Below, one piece after another: positions 14,897 through 24,437 of a DNA stretch of 64,000 nt. A program made the translations under genes and the position numbers. The notes under the pieces are model-generated. The model was not told the origin of the DNA. It ran no database searches and saw nothing but the letters and a program-made list of their open reading frames with translations. Origin of the DNA: Candidatus Thiosymbion ectosymbiont of Catanema sp. Cochon2018 (lineage in GTDB: Bacteria > Pseudomonadota > Gammaproteobacteria > Chromatiales > Chromatiaceae). Every line of letters begins with the position of its first letter. Position 1 is the stretch's first letter. The stretch is from the NCBI GenBank assembly GCA_011392765.1, contig WYCW01000005.1:244454-308453 (forward strand). Direction: 5' to 3'.

Positions 14897-17487
14897 CGTC
14901 GCAGGCGAAAGATATGGGCCGGTGCCGTATGGGGCTCGAGCTGGACGAAGTTGCGGCTGCCGGTCCATAAGTACCGGCGGTTGTCCAGTAGGTCGTGTAC
15001 CTGGAAGGGTTTTTCCGGCGGTAGGTCGAACTCTTCGAGCGGCAGCTTCAGCCAGCCGGATTGGAGCCAGTTCGGATCCAGGTTGACGGTGACGATGAGG
15101 ATTTCCGAAAAATCGTCACTGTGCTTGCCGTAACAGAGGATGTTTTCGTTATCGACTGGGTAGAATTCCAGGTTGTTGTTGGATTGCAGGACCGCGTTCT
15201 CGCGGCGGATTTTGTTCACCTGGGCGATGTAGTGCTTGAGGCTGTGCGGCTCGTCCAGGTTCCAACTGCGGATCTCGTATTTCTCCGAATTCATGTATTC
15301 TTCGCTGCCGATCTCTACCGGCAAGCCGTCACAGAGCTCAAATGGCGGTCCGTAGATCCCGTAGCTGCTGGATAGGGTGGCGGCAAGCACCAGCCGCACC
15401 TTGAATGCCGGTTGTCCACCGACCTGCAGGTAGTCGTTCAGAATGTCCGGGGTGTTGGGCCAGAAGTTGGGCCGGAAGTATTCCTTGAGGTCGGTGGTGG
15501 TCAGTGTCGTCAGATAGTCTTCCAGCTCCCATTTCGAGTTGCGCCAGGCGAAATAGGTGTAGGACTGGGTGAATCCCAGCTTGGCGAGCTGGCTCATGAG
15601 CCGGGGGCGGGTGAAGGCCTCGGCGAGGAAGATGGTGTCCGGGGCTTCTTTCTTTACGCTCGCGATCAACCACTCCCAAAAGGAGAAGTCCTTGGTGTGG
15701 GGATTGTCGACCCGGAAGATTCGTACTCCCTGCTCGATCCAGTACATAACGACGCGCTTCAGTTCCTCCCACAGTTCTTCCCAGGCCGGAGATTGGAATT
15801 CGAGCGGGTAGATGTCCTGGTATTTTTTCGGCGGATTCTCGGCATATTGAATGGTGTTGTCCGGCCGCATGCGGAACCACTCGGGATGCTCCTTGACGTA
15901 GGGATGGTCCGGTGAGCATTGAAAGGCGAGATCCAGGGCGATAGAGATTCCGAATACCTTGGCCTGGGCGACGAGCTTGCGGAAGTCGTCCAGGGTCCCG
16001 AGCTGGGGATGGATGGACATGTGCCCGCCTTCTGCCGAACCGATGGCCCAGGGGCTGCCGGCGTCGCCGGGTTCGGAGAAGGGGTTGTTGTTCTTGCCCT
16101 TGCGATGGGTCGTGCCTATAGGGTGGATCGGGGGCAGGTAGAGGACGTCGAATCCCATGTCCGCGATATAGGGCAGCCGAGCAATCAGGTCGTTGAAGGT
16201 CCCGTGTTCTCCGGGGTGAGGGCTGCAGGAACGTGGGAAGACCTCGTACCAGGCGCTGAATAGCGCCTGCTTGGGATCGACGACGATCGGGAGGACTTTT
16301 TCATACCTGGTGGCGTGTTCCCGATCCGGATGGCGTCGCATGAGGTCCGCCAGCTCGTCGGAGAGAGAAACCCGGATCGCCTCGGCGATGTTCTGTCTGT
16401 TGCCGACGGCCTCGATGCACCGGGAAAAGGCGTCCTGATCCGCTTTTTCCACTTTTTCCACGGTTTCCACAGTGGATGCGCGCTTGGCGGCCTCTTCGAC
16501 CAGGTTCAGTCCGATCAAGAGGTCCACGGCGACGTCCTGGGCCGCGTTGACCCGTTTTTCGAGATCCCGTTGCCAGGAGGCGAAGTCGTCGATCCAGGCC
16601 TCGATTGTGTACTCCCAACGCCCGAGCCGGCTCACTTTGATCTGTGCCTGCCAGCGGTCATTGATGTCGTGCTCCATCGGGGTCTCGGACCATTCGGATG
16701 CGGTTTCTTCCTTGTAAAGCAGCATGGCGGCCAGGGCATTGTGGCCATCCACCACGATGTCGGCGGTTATTTCAACATCATCGTCCACAATGCGCTTGAT
16801 CGGGTACCGCCCGCCTTCGACCTGGGGTTGTATCCCGCTGATCTGGACTCGGTTGCGGCGTTTGGTCGGCAGTTCTTCTACAGGGGGAAGAACAGGGGAA
16901 AGAGGGGAAAGCGCAGCTTCTTGTTGGCGGGATGGCTGTGTTTCCCCCGTCTCGGCCGGGCGTTCGGCCTGCGATTGATCCCCTCTCCCTAAGCCCCCTC
17001 GCTGCGCTCGGGGCAGGCTCTCTCCCGGCGGGAGAGGGACTTTTGCGACGCTCTCTTGCCGGGGAGAGGAGGGTGCCTCTCCCGTCTCGGCCGGGCGTTC
17101 GGCCTGCGATTGATCCCCTCTCCCTAAGCCCCCTCGCTGCGCTTGGGGCAGGCTCTCTCCCGGCAGGAGAGGGGCTTTTGTGACATCCTCTTGTTGGGGA
17201 GGGGAGGGTGCTTCTCCTGTTTCGACCGGACGCTCGGCTTCCGCAACGGAACGCGCAGTCTCTCGTTTGGGGGATGAAGGCGTACTTGCCGCCTGGGCTG
17301 GACGCTCGGTCTCCGCAACGGAAGGGGCAGTGAAAAAAGCGGTTTCCGGTTTGGGAGGGGAGGGCGCCTCTCCCGTCTCGGCCGGGCGTTCGGTCTCCGC
17401 TTTGGGAGGGGAGGGTGCCTCGTTGGTTTCGGTCAGGCACTTGGTCTGTGAAACGGAAGGGGTGGTGGTTTCCTGTTCGCGAGTCAC
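14857..17487 (-). CDS. glgE: Alpha-1,4-glucan:maltose-1-phosphate maltosyltransferase with long repetitive N-terminus
   Basis: 876 residues. Residues about 211-876 match GlgE in length and order: an N-terminal beta domain (RVQISGIQPQVEGGRYPIKR), then a GH13 barrel with AWYEVFPRS and DVLYLPPIHPIG, the nucleophile Asp594 in FRVDNPH and the acid/base Glu623 in LAEAFTRP. GlgE extends alpha-glucan with maltosyl units from maltose-1-phosphate. Residues 1-210 are an unusual Pro/Glu-rich extension made of ERPAETGEAPSPP repeats, and two copies of LPPGESLPRAQRGGLGRGD encoded by a REP-like palindrome. The ATG overlaps the upstream glycosyltransferase stop by 4 bases. The last 12 codons are duplicated downstream. 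Confidence 0.92.
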   Translation of the reverse strand: MTREQETTTPSVSQTKCLTETNEAPSPPKAETERPAETGEAPSPPKPETAFFTAPSVAETERPAQAASTPSSPKRETARSVAEAERPVETGEAPSPPQQEDVTKAPLLPGESLPQAQRGGLGRGDQSQAERPAETGEAPSSPRQESVAKVPLPPGESLPRAQRGGLGRGDQSQAERPAETGETQPSRQQEAALSPLSPVLPPVEELPTKRRNRVQISGIQPQVEGGRYPIKRIVDDDVEITADIVVDGHNALAAMLLYKEETASEWSETPMEHDINDRWQAQIKVSRLGRWEYTIEAWIDDFASWQRDLEKRVNAAQDVAVDLLIGLNLVEEAAKRASTVETVEKVEKADQDAFSRCIEAVGNRQNIAEAIRVSLSDELADLMRRHPDREHATRYEKVLPIVVDPKQALFSAWYEVFPRSCSPHPGEHGTFNDLIARLPYIADMGFDVLYLPPIHPIGTTHRKGKNNNPFSEPGDAGSPWAIGSAEGGHMSIHPQLGTLDDFRKLVAQAKVFGISIALDLAFQCSPDHPYVKEHPEWFRMRPDNTIQYAENPPKKYQDIYPLEFQSPAWEELWEELKRVVMYWIEQGVRIFRVDNPHTKDFSFWEWLIASVKKEAPDTIFLAEAFTRPRLMSQLAKLGFTQSYTYFAWRNSKWELEDYLTTLTTTDLKEYFRPNFWPNTPDILNDYLQVGGQPAFKVRLVLAATLSSSYGIYGPPFELCDGLPVEIGSEEYMNSEKYEIRSWNLDEPHSLKHYIAQVNKIRRENAVLQSNNNLEFYPVDNENILCYGKHSDDFSEILIVTVNLDPNWLQSGWLKLPLEEFDLPPEKPFQVHDLLDNRRYLWTGSRNFVQLEPHTAPAHIFRLRRYQRSERDFDYYF
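16939..17175 (-). repeat. In-frame REP-like duplications within glgE
   Basis: Two copies (plus strand about 16979-17039 and 17109-17171) of a palindromic unit, CCCTCTCCCTAAGCCCCCTC and its partner GGGAGAGGG, are read in frame as PGESLPRAQRGGLGRGD within residues 106-183. Each is followed by QSQAERPAETGE, so the repeated block is about 130 bases. Confidence 0.75.
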
Positions 17488-18719
17488 GTCTTGCTCCCCC
17501 TAGCTTTAAGTGTTTGCTGGTAGAAACCGAGGGTTTTTGCGGCAACGCTCGCCCAACTGAAGTGTGCTTCGACCCGCTTTCTGGCCCGTTTTCCCATTTC
17601 ACGGCTTGCTTCCGAGGCGCGCAGCAGTTGGTTAATCGCGGCGGCGAGGTCCGCCGAAAAGCGTTGCGGGTTGGCCGGCTCTACATCGGTTTCGCCACGT
17701 GGGTCGATTGCAACCAAAAGACCGGTTTGGTCGGGAATCACGACTTCGGGAATACCGCCGACCTCCGATGCCACGACCGGCGTCTCACAAGCCATAGCCT
17801 CCAGATTGATGATGCCGAACGGCTCGTATACGGAAGGACACACGAAGACCGAGGCCTGTGAATAGAGGGCGATGATGGCCTCCTTCGGCAGCATTTCCGG
17901 GATCCAGATAATCGGATTGGCGGTATGTCTCCTGGCTTCGTCTACCGCGTGCTCCATCTCTTCGCCGATCTCCCGGGTGTCGGGGGCGCCGGCGCAGAGG
18001 ACGATCTGTACCCCCGCATCGATGGAGCGGATGGCATTGACCAGATGGATGATGCCCTTCTGCCGGGTAATCCGCCCGACAAACAGGACATAGGGTACTT
18101 CGCGCGCGATACCGTGCCGGTCCAGGACCTGTGGGTCGATGGTCGGCTTGTATTGATCGAGGTTGATGCCGTTGTGGATGATCCCGATACGTTCCAACGG
18201 CACATCGTACAGTTTATGGACGTCCTCTTTCATGGAGCGGGATACGGCAACCACCCCATCCGCGTTTTGGTAGGCTGTGCGCTCGACCCATGAGCTGGCA
18301 TGGTAGGCCGTACCCAGCTGCTCGACTTTCCAGGGTCGGTGCGGCTCCAGGGAGTGAGTGGTCAAGACCATGGGGATCTGCAGCAGTTGCTTGACCAACA
18401 TCCCGGCCAGGTGGCTATACCAGGTATGGCAATGCACGATGTCCACATCCGCCATCTCGCCGGCCATTACCAGGTCGTTGAGCATGGTTTCGAGGAACTT
18501 GCGATGCCGGGGGTCTATGGTGTGGAAGTCCAGTGATGGATTTATCCCCGACACCGAGAGGTTGTCGCGTTGTTCCTTCTGCTCGCCGAAGCAGAGGACC
18601 TTTACCGCGTGCCGCCCCTGGTCGAGTTTGCACAACTCATCGGTCAGGTACTCTACGCTGACCCCTGCCCCTCCGTAGACATGCGGCGGATATTCGTTGG
18701 TGAGAATGCCGATTTTCAT
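17484..18719 (-). CDS. GT4-type (ADP-)glucose glucosyltransferase, GlgM/GlgA-like
   Basis: 411 residues from MKIGILTNEYPPHVYGGAG, with a GT-B fold: the N-terminal glycine-rich loop, HCHTWYSHLAG, the central VLFVGRITRQKGI and the C-terminal donor-site EPFGIINLEAMACETPVVAS with the EX7E pattern. This is the family annotated as glycogen synthase in actinobacteria; in mycobacteria GlgM makes maltose-1-phosphate from ADP-glucose and glucose-1-phosphate. Translational coupling to glgE supports that role here (inference); plain chain elongation is the alternative. I chose the ATG at 18719 because the frame extension to 18752 has no homology. Confidence 0.85.
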   Translation of the reverse strand: MKIGILTNEYPPHVYGGAGVSVEYLTDELCKLDQGRHAVKVLCFGEQKEQRDNLSVSGINPSLDFHTIDPRHRKFLETMLNDLVMAGEMADVDIVHCHTWYSHLAGMLVKQLLQIPMVLTTHSLEPHRPWKVEQLGTAYHASSWVERTAYQNADGVVAVSRSMKEDVHKLYDVPLERIGIIHNGINLDQYKPTIDPQVLDRHGIAREVPYVLFVGRITRQKGIIHLVNAIRSIDAGVQIVLCAGAPDTREIGEEMEHAVDEARRHTANPIIWIPEMLPKEAIIALYSQASVFVCPSVYEPFGIINLEAMACETPVVASEVGGIPEVVIPDQTGLLVAIDPRGETDVEPANPQRFSADLAAAINQLLRASEASREMGKRARKRVEAHFSWASVAAKTLGFYQQTLKARGSKT

Positions 18720-18795
18720 GAATAACCCTCGACCATTGGGAAGTACGAGCACCCCTGACTACGGCGCGTTGATATTAGCCCCTGGTACGGCAGTA

Positions 18796-18940
18796 AAGAT
18801 CATATTTTCTTTTTTTGTCCGCAGATTACGCGGATTCTCACAGATTATTCATTTTTTTAATCTGCGAAAATCTGTGTAATCTGCGGATAAACGAACGCCA
18901 ATCGGTCGCAAAAGATCATATTCTCTTTTTTTGTCCGCAG
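18796..18940. repeat. Hairpin flanked by a direct repeat between glgB and glgM
   Basis: AAAGATCATATTTTCTTTTT precedes, and the same sequence (with one change) follows, a hairpin made from CCGCAGATTACGCGGATTCT and AATCTGCGTAATCTGCGGATA-like arms. It fills most of the gap 18720-18956. The hairpin family recurs at 6629, 45915 and 60826 and could end or attenuate transcription. Confidence 0.65.
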
Positions 18941-18956
18941 AGCCGCATCATGGATG

Positions 18957-21296
18957 TTATCGGTATTTCGGCACTGTTGTACCAGCCCCCTCAGTTTTGC
19001 CGTCCAAGTCGTCAACTGTCTGCTTCACTGCCGCGGCGACCGCTTGCTTATCCGCGTCTTCAACACGCGGCGCGTCTTTCGCATTCGGCAGCTTGTCCGT
19101 ATCCGCTGCGACCGGCTCGGGTTCGGGTTCGCGCTTCAAGATGATGCCGGACAGGGGCGGCAGGGTGACGACCAGGGAATCGGGTCGTCCCATCCACTCG
19201 ATCTCGTCGGTCCGGAGGATCCAGGCCCCGTTGCCCATGCCGCTGCCGTGGTAGTCCGTGGCGTCCGAGTTCAGGATCTCTTGGTAGATGCCGGGCGCGG
19301 GTACTCCGATCCGATAGTCCGTGCGGGGAACCGGGGTGAAGTTGAGCGCCACCAGCAGGAAGTCTTCTCCGGCCCGGCGCACATAGACCAGGATCGAGTT
19401 CTGGGCGTCGTGGCAGTCGAGCCACTCGAAGCCTTCCCAATCGAAATCATAGGTGTACAGGACCGGATAGCTCCGATAGATCCGGTTGAGGTCGCACACC
19501 AGCTTCCGAATTCCCTGGTGGGTCGGGTAATCGAGCAGATACCAGTCGAGAACGTTGGCGCTGTTCCACTCCTCACCCTGTCCGAACTCGCTGCCCATGA
19601 ACAGGAGCTTTTTCCCCGGATGGGTGAACAGATAGACGTAGATCAGGCGGAGGTTGGCGAAACGCTGCCAGTCGTCCCCGGGCATCTTGTAGAGCATGGA
19701 GCGCTTGCCGTGCACCACCTCGTCGTGGGAGAAGGGCAGCAGAAAATTCTCGGTGAAGGTGTAGAGCATACTGAAGGTCAGCATGTCCTGGTGGTATTGG
19801 CGGTGGATCGGTTCGTGCGCGATGTAGGCCAGGGTGTCGTTCATCCAGCCCATGTTCCATTTCAGGTCGAACCCCAGGCCGCCGAGGTAGGTGGGCTTGG
19901 TGACCTGGGGCCAGGAGGTGGATTCCTCGGCCATGACCAGCGCCCCGGGGACCTGGGAGTGGGTGACCTCGTTGAGCTCGCGCATGAAGTCGATGGCCTC
20001 CAGATTCTCGCGCCCGCCGTATTTGTTGGGGATCCACTGACCCTCCTCGCGCGAGTAATCCAGGTAGAGCATGGAGGCCACGGCGTCCACCCGAATGCCG
20101 TCGAGATGGAATTCTTCGAGCCAGAACAGGGCACTGGAGATCAGGAAGTTCTTTACCTCGTAGCGCCCATAGTTGTAGATCAGCGTGGACCAGTCCAGGT
20201 GCTCGCCCAGACGCGGGTCTTCGTGCTCATAAAGGGCGGTGCCGTCGAAACGGGCCAGGCCGTGGGCGTCCTTCGGGAAGTGGGCCGGCACCCAGTCGAG
20301 GATGATGCCGATGTCGTTTTGGTGGCAGTGGTCCACGAACCAGCGGAAATCGTCCGGGGTGCCGAAGCGGCTGGTGGGGGCGAAGTAGCCGGTGGTCTGA
20401 TAGCCCCAGGAGGCGTCGAACGGGTGTTCGGTTACCGGCAAGAGTTCGATGTGCGTAAAGCCCAAGTCTTTCACGTAGGATACCAGGCGCTCGCCCAGGA
20501 CCCGATAGTTGAGCAGTTCACCTTCCGGACCGCGCTGCCACGAGCCCAGGTGGACCTCGTAGATGGACAGGGGCTCGTGCAGCCAGTCGTGCTTGGCGCG
20601 CTGTTCGAGCCAGGCGGCATCGTCCCATTTGAACTTACTCGGTGGCTCGACGATGGAGGCCGTGCTGGGACGTACCTCGAAACGACGGCCGAAGGGATCG
20701 GATTTGAGGAAGATATCGCTGTTCTTGGCGCGGACCTCGTACTTGTAGACAACGCCTGCCGGTAGGTCCGGTATGAAGAGCTCCCACACCCCGTTGCCGT
20801 GGACGCGCATCGGGTGCGCGCGCCCGTCCCAGCGGTTGAAATCCCCGACCACGCTGACGCGCTCGGCGCTCGGGGCCCAGACGGAAAACAACACGCCGGC
20901 GACGCCGGCGACGTCATGCACCCGTGCTCCGAGCAGGCGATGGGCGTGCCACAGCTTGCCCTCACCGAACAGGTGCATGTCGAAGTCCGGTAGTTGGGGC
21001 GGGTAACCGTAGGGGTCGTGGGCGATGTGCTCACGGTGTTCGTCATCGCGCCAGATGATCCGATAGCGCTCCGGCACCTGCTTGGCGTCGCCTTCCCATT
21101 CGAAAATGTCCGTCCCCTCGATCCGTTGCAGCCGGTGGTTGCCTTCGGCGATGCTCACTTCCTCCGCGCGGGGGAGGAGCACCCGCACCCGCACGCGCCC
21201 CTTGTCCTCCTCGTGCCGGCCGAGCAACTCGAAGGGATCATGATGGCGTCCCTCGACGAGCTGCTGCAACGCGGGGGAAAGTTCTGGATTGTTCAT
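18957..21296 (-). CDS. glgB: 1,4-alpha-glucan branching enzyme
   Basis: 779 residues from [20 protein letters not shown]. The N-terminal CBM48 region contains [12 protein letters not shown] and [20 protein letters not shown]. The GH13 barrel has nucleophile Asp404 in [12 protein letters not shown], acid/base Glu457 in MAEESTSW and [12 protein letters not shown] for the third acidic residue. The numbering is almost that of E. coli GlgB. A C-terminal tail of about 50 residues ([13 protein letters not shown]) is an addition. GlgB makes alpha-1,6 branches. It is the first gene of the minus-strand glgB-glgM-glgE cluster. The start at 21434 was rejected since the extra residues come from repeat DNA. 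Confidence 0.95.
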   Translation of the reverse strand: MNNPELSPALQQLVEGRHHDPFELLGRHEEDKGRVRVRVLLPRAEEVSIAEGNHRLQRIEGTDIFEWEGDAKQVPERYRIIWRDDEHREHIAHDPYGYPPQLPDFDMHLFGEGKLWHAHRLLGARVHDVAGVAGVLFSVWAPSAERVSVVGDFNRWDGRAHPMRVHGNGVWELFIPDLPAGVVYKYEVRAKNSDIFLKSDPFGRRFEVRPSTASIVEPPSKFKWDDAAWLEQRAKHDWLHEPLSIYEVHLGSWQRGPEGELLNYRVLGERLVSYVKDLGFTHIELLPVTEHPFDASWGYQTTGYFAPTSRFGTPDDFRWFVDHCHQNDIGIILDWVPAHFPKDAHGLARFDGTALYEHEDPRLGEHLDWSTLIYNYGRYEVKNFLISSALFWLEEFHLDGIRVDAVASMLYLDYSREEGQWIPNKYGGRENLEAIDFMRELNEVTHSQVPGALVMAEESTSWPQVTKPTYLGGLGFDLKWNMGWMNDTLAYIAHEPIHRQYHQDMLTFSMLYTFTENFLLPFSHDEVVHGKRSMLYKMPGDDWQRFANLRLIYVYLFTHPGKKLLFMGSEFGQGEEWNSANVLDWYLLDYPTHQGIRKLVCDLNRIYRSYPVLYTYDFDWEGFEWLDCHDAQNSILVYVRRAGEDFLLVALNFTPVPRTDYRIGVPAPGIYQEILNSDATDYHGSGMGNGAWILRTDEIEWMGRPDSLVVTLPPLSGIILKREPEPEPVAADTDKLPNAKDAPRVEDADKQAVAAAVKQTVDDLDGKTEGAGTTVPKYR

Positions 21297-21404
21297 TAGG
21301 ATCGTACCTCGTCCGGACCTGAAGGCGACGACTTGTGCGTCAAGTCGATAATAATCACATAATTCGCGGCGGAAATCTGCCCGTATTCTCGATTGCGCAG
21401 CTAG

Positions 21405-21616
21405 GATTCCTTGACGGACCCGCATCTTTACCAATGGGTCAAGTTTGTGCAGTGCACAAATCGGGATCGAAATCGAGATTCCGATTGCGACCCCGATCCC
21501 GATCCCGATTTCGACCTACCCCGGCTCTCCAACGGCTGGTTGGGCGTAGGAGAGGGGACCTTACGGGAGAGGGGCTTTGGGGGCCTCATGCCTCGTCGGT
21601 CTGAGGCGAAGCCTTG
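21405..21616 (-). mobile_element. CTAG-flanked element, copy D (212 bp)
   Basis: CTAG at 21401 precedes GATTCCTTGACGGACCC; the far end reads GCCTCGTCGGTCTGAGGCGA before CTGG. The motif GTGCAGTGCACAAA is followed by a run of ATCGGGATCGAAATCGAGAT-type hexamer-like repeats. It lies upstream of glgB and carries no gene. Confidence 0.7.
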
Positions 21617-21713
21617 CTGGATGCCGTCCCGGACATCCGCCTCAGGGCAGGAACGCAGGCAGGCGGATCGCACCACCGCGCGTTCGGCGCAGGTCGCCAT
21701 GGCGACCCGCCGG

Positions 21714-21893
21714 CTATTCCTCCCGCTTGACGATGATGCCGTCTCCGCGCTTCCCTTCGACGATCACCACTTTCCCCATGGTAGGGTGGCGGGCAATGGA
21801 TACCTTGAACGCCGGGCGCTCTTTGACGGTGATGATTTCAGACTCTTCCTTAATATCCTGCATGATTTGGGGTGCGGCGTCGAAAAGACGCAT
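21714..21893 (-). CDS. Small hypothetical protein
   Basis: 59 residues, MRLFDAAPQIMQDIKEESEI onward, with a Lys/Val-rich C-terminal half (KVVIVEGKRGDGIIVKREE). The longer frame to 21956 was not chosen because it adds a Gly/Gln-rich lead without a ribosome site. It resembles small antitoxin or DNA-binding proteins in size, but I recognise no family. No partner is adjacent. Confidence 0.4.
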   Translation of the reverse strand: MRLFDAAPQIMQDIKEESEIITVKERPAFKVSIARHPTMGKVVIVEGKRGDGIIVKREE

Positions 21894-22251
21894 CAGGAAT
21901 GCTCCTCTTGTCGGGTTCGTGAGTAAACTTTGCCCCTGCCGATGGGGACCTTTCATTCGTCCATACTACAACAACTTGTCTCCATGCGAGGGTGTCGTAA
22001 AGGCCCAAATCGGGATCGGGATTGGAGCGCCGGCATCCTGCCGGCAACTATCTGCCACCAGGATGGCGGCGCTCCGATGGCCCGTGCCCAATCCCGAGGT
22101 TGGGCACGCCCACCGTCCGAAGATACGGTTCGCCACTGGCCGGGCGTCCATCGACGCGGTTCGCGGTCGGGATTGGTGTAATCCTGCTACGGTATACCGC
22201 GCTCACCGCACCCTACGTCCATCCTACGGCTTTGCCCAATCCAATCGGAAA

Positions 22252-23403
22252 TCAGGTGAGTTTCTCAAACAGCAGCTGATGGGCCGGAAACGGCCGCTCC
22301 AATATGGCTGCCCCGAAGGGGGCGAAACAGGAGAAGGCCAGGAGAAAGAGCAATACCTTCACCGGCACCCGTATCCTTTTCAGCGCAGACCAGTAAAGGA
22401 TCAACAGCAGCGAGACGTTGGCGGACATGCCGACCCAGCGGTAGAAATCGCCGGCGAAAAATACCGCGGACAGTGGGAATATGCTGACGAGGAACGCCAT
22501 TACTCTAAGAAAAAAACTCGATTCCCGCAGGTAGAAGGAAAGCACGATCGCAAGGGATAGGGCATAGACTACCGGGATGGCGATGTAACCAACGGTCCCC
22601 GCCAGTGAGCGCACGGCCTGCTCGCCGAGTTGCCGATCCTCTTGTATGGAATAGGACAGCTCATCATAGCCGCTCCACCGGGAGTGCTGGTAGGCCGCGT
22701 TAGGCAGCCTCTCCTTCATCATTTCCTGATACGAGGCCCGCTGCGCGTCGATTCTGCCGAAGGATAAGACGCTTACGATGACGATTATGACCGGCAGGGA
22801 CAACAGCACGGCGTTCGCGATGTTCCGGTTTGTGAGCTGCCATGCGGGCGGAGAGCGGTAGGCGTGGAGAAAGAACAGTACCGGCAGGAGAAAGATGAAC
22901 AACTCGTGCATCAATACCCCGATACAGGAAAGGATCGTCAAGGTGACACCCTGCCTCACGAACAGGATCAGTATCGCCAATATGATGAGGAGTTGAAGGT
23001 CCTGGGAACCCGTAAGATAGGCGCTGTGCAGGATGAATGCCGGCGAGAGGAATACTACGGCGTAGCCGACGAGGTTATCGAAAGGAACTGTTTTCAGGCA
23101 GAAGTAGAGAATCAGAGAGGTCAGCAGGAGTGTCTTCAAGGCATAGATGGAGTATGCGAACACATACTCATTGGGAGCGATTTTGTTCAACCCCGACTCG
23201 GTCAGTAGAGTACCGAATAGTGCGCGTTTGCTGAATCCGAAATCGAAATAACTGATGTAGTAATGCCACAGCCTGCCGAAAGACTGGATCTCTCGTTCAG
23301 TGATGAACCAGCGATTCAGGAAGACCAGGGAAATGAGGAACGCCGTGCAGGCCATGGCCGTGATTACGGCGGATCGATTCTTGTAGTCGGTGAGACAGGT
23401 CAT
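22252..23403 (-). CDS. Polytopic inner-membrane protein (EpsG/GT-C-like)
   Basis: 383 residues with about 10 hydrophobic segments, beginning MTCLTDYKNRSAVITAMACT. The spacing of loops, with an aromatic-rich first periplasmic loop (FGRLWHYYISYFDFGFSKRA) and a GSQDLQLLIILA segment, resembles EpsG-like or GT-C membrane proteins of polysaccharide synthesis. No glycan cluster flanks it, so a specific role cannot be given. GC is lower than that of the glg genes. Confidence 0.6.
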   Translation of the reverse strand: MTCLTDYKNRSAVITAMACTAFLISLVFLNRWFITEREIQSFGRLWHYYISYFDFGFSKRALFGTLLTESGLNKIAPNEYVFAYSIYALKTLLLTSLILYFCLKTVPFDNLVGYAVVFLSPAFILHSAYLTGSQDLQLLIILAILILFVRQGVTLTILSCIGVLMHELFIFLLPVLFFLHAYRSPPAWQLTNRNIANAVLLSLPVIIVIVSVLSFGRIDAQRASYQEMMKERLPNAAYQHSRWSGYDELSYSIQEDRQLGEQAVRSLAGTVGYIAIPVVYALSLAIVLSFYLRESSFFLRVMAFLVSIFPLSAVFFAGDFYRWVGMSANVSLLLILYWSALKRIRVPVKVLLFLLAFSCFAPFGAAILERPFPAHQLLFEKLT

Positions 23404-23469
23404 GAGGTTATTGCTGGGTTTTGGCCGTCCCTGGCCGCGACCCAGCCTACGGCCTACGGTCCCTTTTTA

Positions 23470-23568
23470 GGGCACCTTGAAAAATAGGCGTTTTCACCGA
23501 TCAGGCGACTCTAACCTACTGATTATTCAAGTGCGCCGTTGACAAAAATCGTATTTTTCAAAGTGCCC
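23470..23568 (+). mobile_element. 99-bp MITE, copy 2
   Basis: GGGCACCTTGAAAAATAGGC opens and CGTATTTTTCAAAGTGCCC closes the element. It is flanked by TTTA on both sides (4-bp duplication). Exactly 99 bases, same orientation as copies 3 and 4. Confidence 0.85.
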
Positions 23569-23662
23569 TTTAGACGGTCTCTTAACGCCAGGGCACCATG
23601 ACGCAAAGAGTATTGTTGTTTTCCTGGCAATGCAAACGCGACCGAAGAGGGGAGGCAATCGT

Positions 23663-23974
23663 ATGTCAACTGCAGCTGCCGACACTACCAACCTTGCCCC
23701 CGAAGACATCCGGTATATCAAAGAACATCTTGGGGACTGGCTCACCGAGCAATCGTTGGGCAAGCCGCCGGCGGTCTATGAAATCGAGCTGCGGGAGCAG
23801 ATGGACAAGCGTTTCGAGGCCATGCAGAAGGAGATGGACCGGCGCCTTGATGCCGTCGACAGGCGTTTCGAGATGCTGGCCCAGCGTATGGATTCGTTCA
23901 TGCTCTGGTTGTATGCCATCACCTTGACCGTCGGCGGTCTCATCGCCGTGGCGGTCTTCAAGCTATGGTCTTGA
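23663..23974 (+). CDS. Coiled-coil protein with C-terminal membrane anchor, paralog 1
   Basis: 103 residues, MSTAAADTTNLAPEDIRYIK onward. A shared EHLGDWLTEQSLGKPPAVYE region is followed by a heptad-rich coiled coil (MDRRLDAVDRRFEMLAQRMD) and one transmembrane helix (LWLYAITLTVGGLIAVAVF), so it would be a tail-anchored inner-membrane protein. A close paralog is encoded at 27956-28261, and an 11-codon start of a third copy at 24002. Function unknown; oligomeric scaffolding or a DUF1640-like role is possible. Confidence 0.65.
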   Translation: MSTAAADTTNLAPEDIRYIKEHLGDWLTEQSLGKPPAVYEIELREQMDKRFEAMQKEMDRRLDAVDRRFEMLAQRMDSFMLWLYAITLTVGGLIAVAVFKLWS

Positions 23975-24001
23975 ACCGAAAAACCGGAGGGGATAGATCC
24001 T

Positions 24002-24036
24002 ATGTCTACTGCAGCTACCGATACCACGAACCTCGT
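24002..24036 (+). pseudogene. Stub of a third coiled-coil paralog
   Basis: An ATG followed by MSTAATDTTNL is nearly identical to the start of the gene at 23663, then the homology ends. It begins 28 bases after that gene's stop, so it is a tandem copy lost by deletion. Confidence 0.55.
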
Positions 24037-24107
24037 AAAATCCAGAGACCATTTCCTTACGATCAGGCGGTCAACAACTTGCTGGCACAAGTCCAAATTA
24101 CAATTAG

Positions 24108-24178
24108 AACCACGGAGGCAGACACGAATAAACACGGATTGTGATCCGTGTTTATTCGTGTCTGCCTCCGTGGTTCTT
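24108..24178. repeat. Long perfect hairpin
   Basis: AACCACGGAGGCAGACACGA ... pairs with its exact complement after TAAACACGGATTGTGATCCG, giving arms of about 33 bases. Related ACGAATAAACACGAAT hairpins occur at 30903, 40030, 41712, 57331 and 62671. Confidence 0.75.
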
Positions 24179-24199
24179 CTACAAGTTCAATTAACAAAT

Positions 24200-24298
24200 G
24201 GGCACCTTGAAAAATAGGCATTTTCACCATTCAAGCGACTCTAAGCTATTGATTATTCATGCGTGCCGTTGACAGAAATCGTATTTTTCAAAGTGCCC
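24200..24298 (+). mobile_element. 99-bp MITE, copy 3
   Basis: Same ends as copy 2, flanked by AAAT on both sides. Exactly 99 bases. It lies between the coiled-coil gene and a 5' end of the CTAG-type element at 24328-24372 (AGCGAGGCTTCGCCTCAGAC). Confidence 0.85.
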
Positions 24299-24437
24299 AA
24301 ATGGCTTTAGGATTTCTACTACGCTGCACTAGCGAGGCTTCGCCTCAGACCATTGATGCGTGAATTTTCGTACGGAAACCGGAAAACCACGAATGCACAC
24401 GAATCGACACGAATTGTGATTTGTGTTTAAAAGCAGT

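Noticed and set aside
18954..20765. 603-residue plus-strand frame across glgB
   Set aside because: It is the antisense of glgB, which has complete GH13 motifs. The encoded protein has the low-complexity Val/Gly/Asp composition of a shadow.
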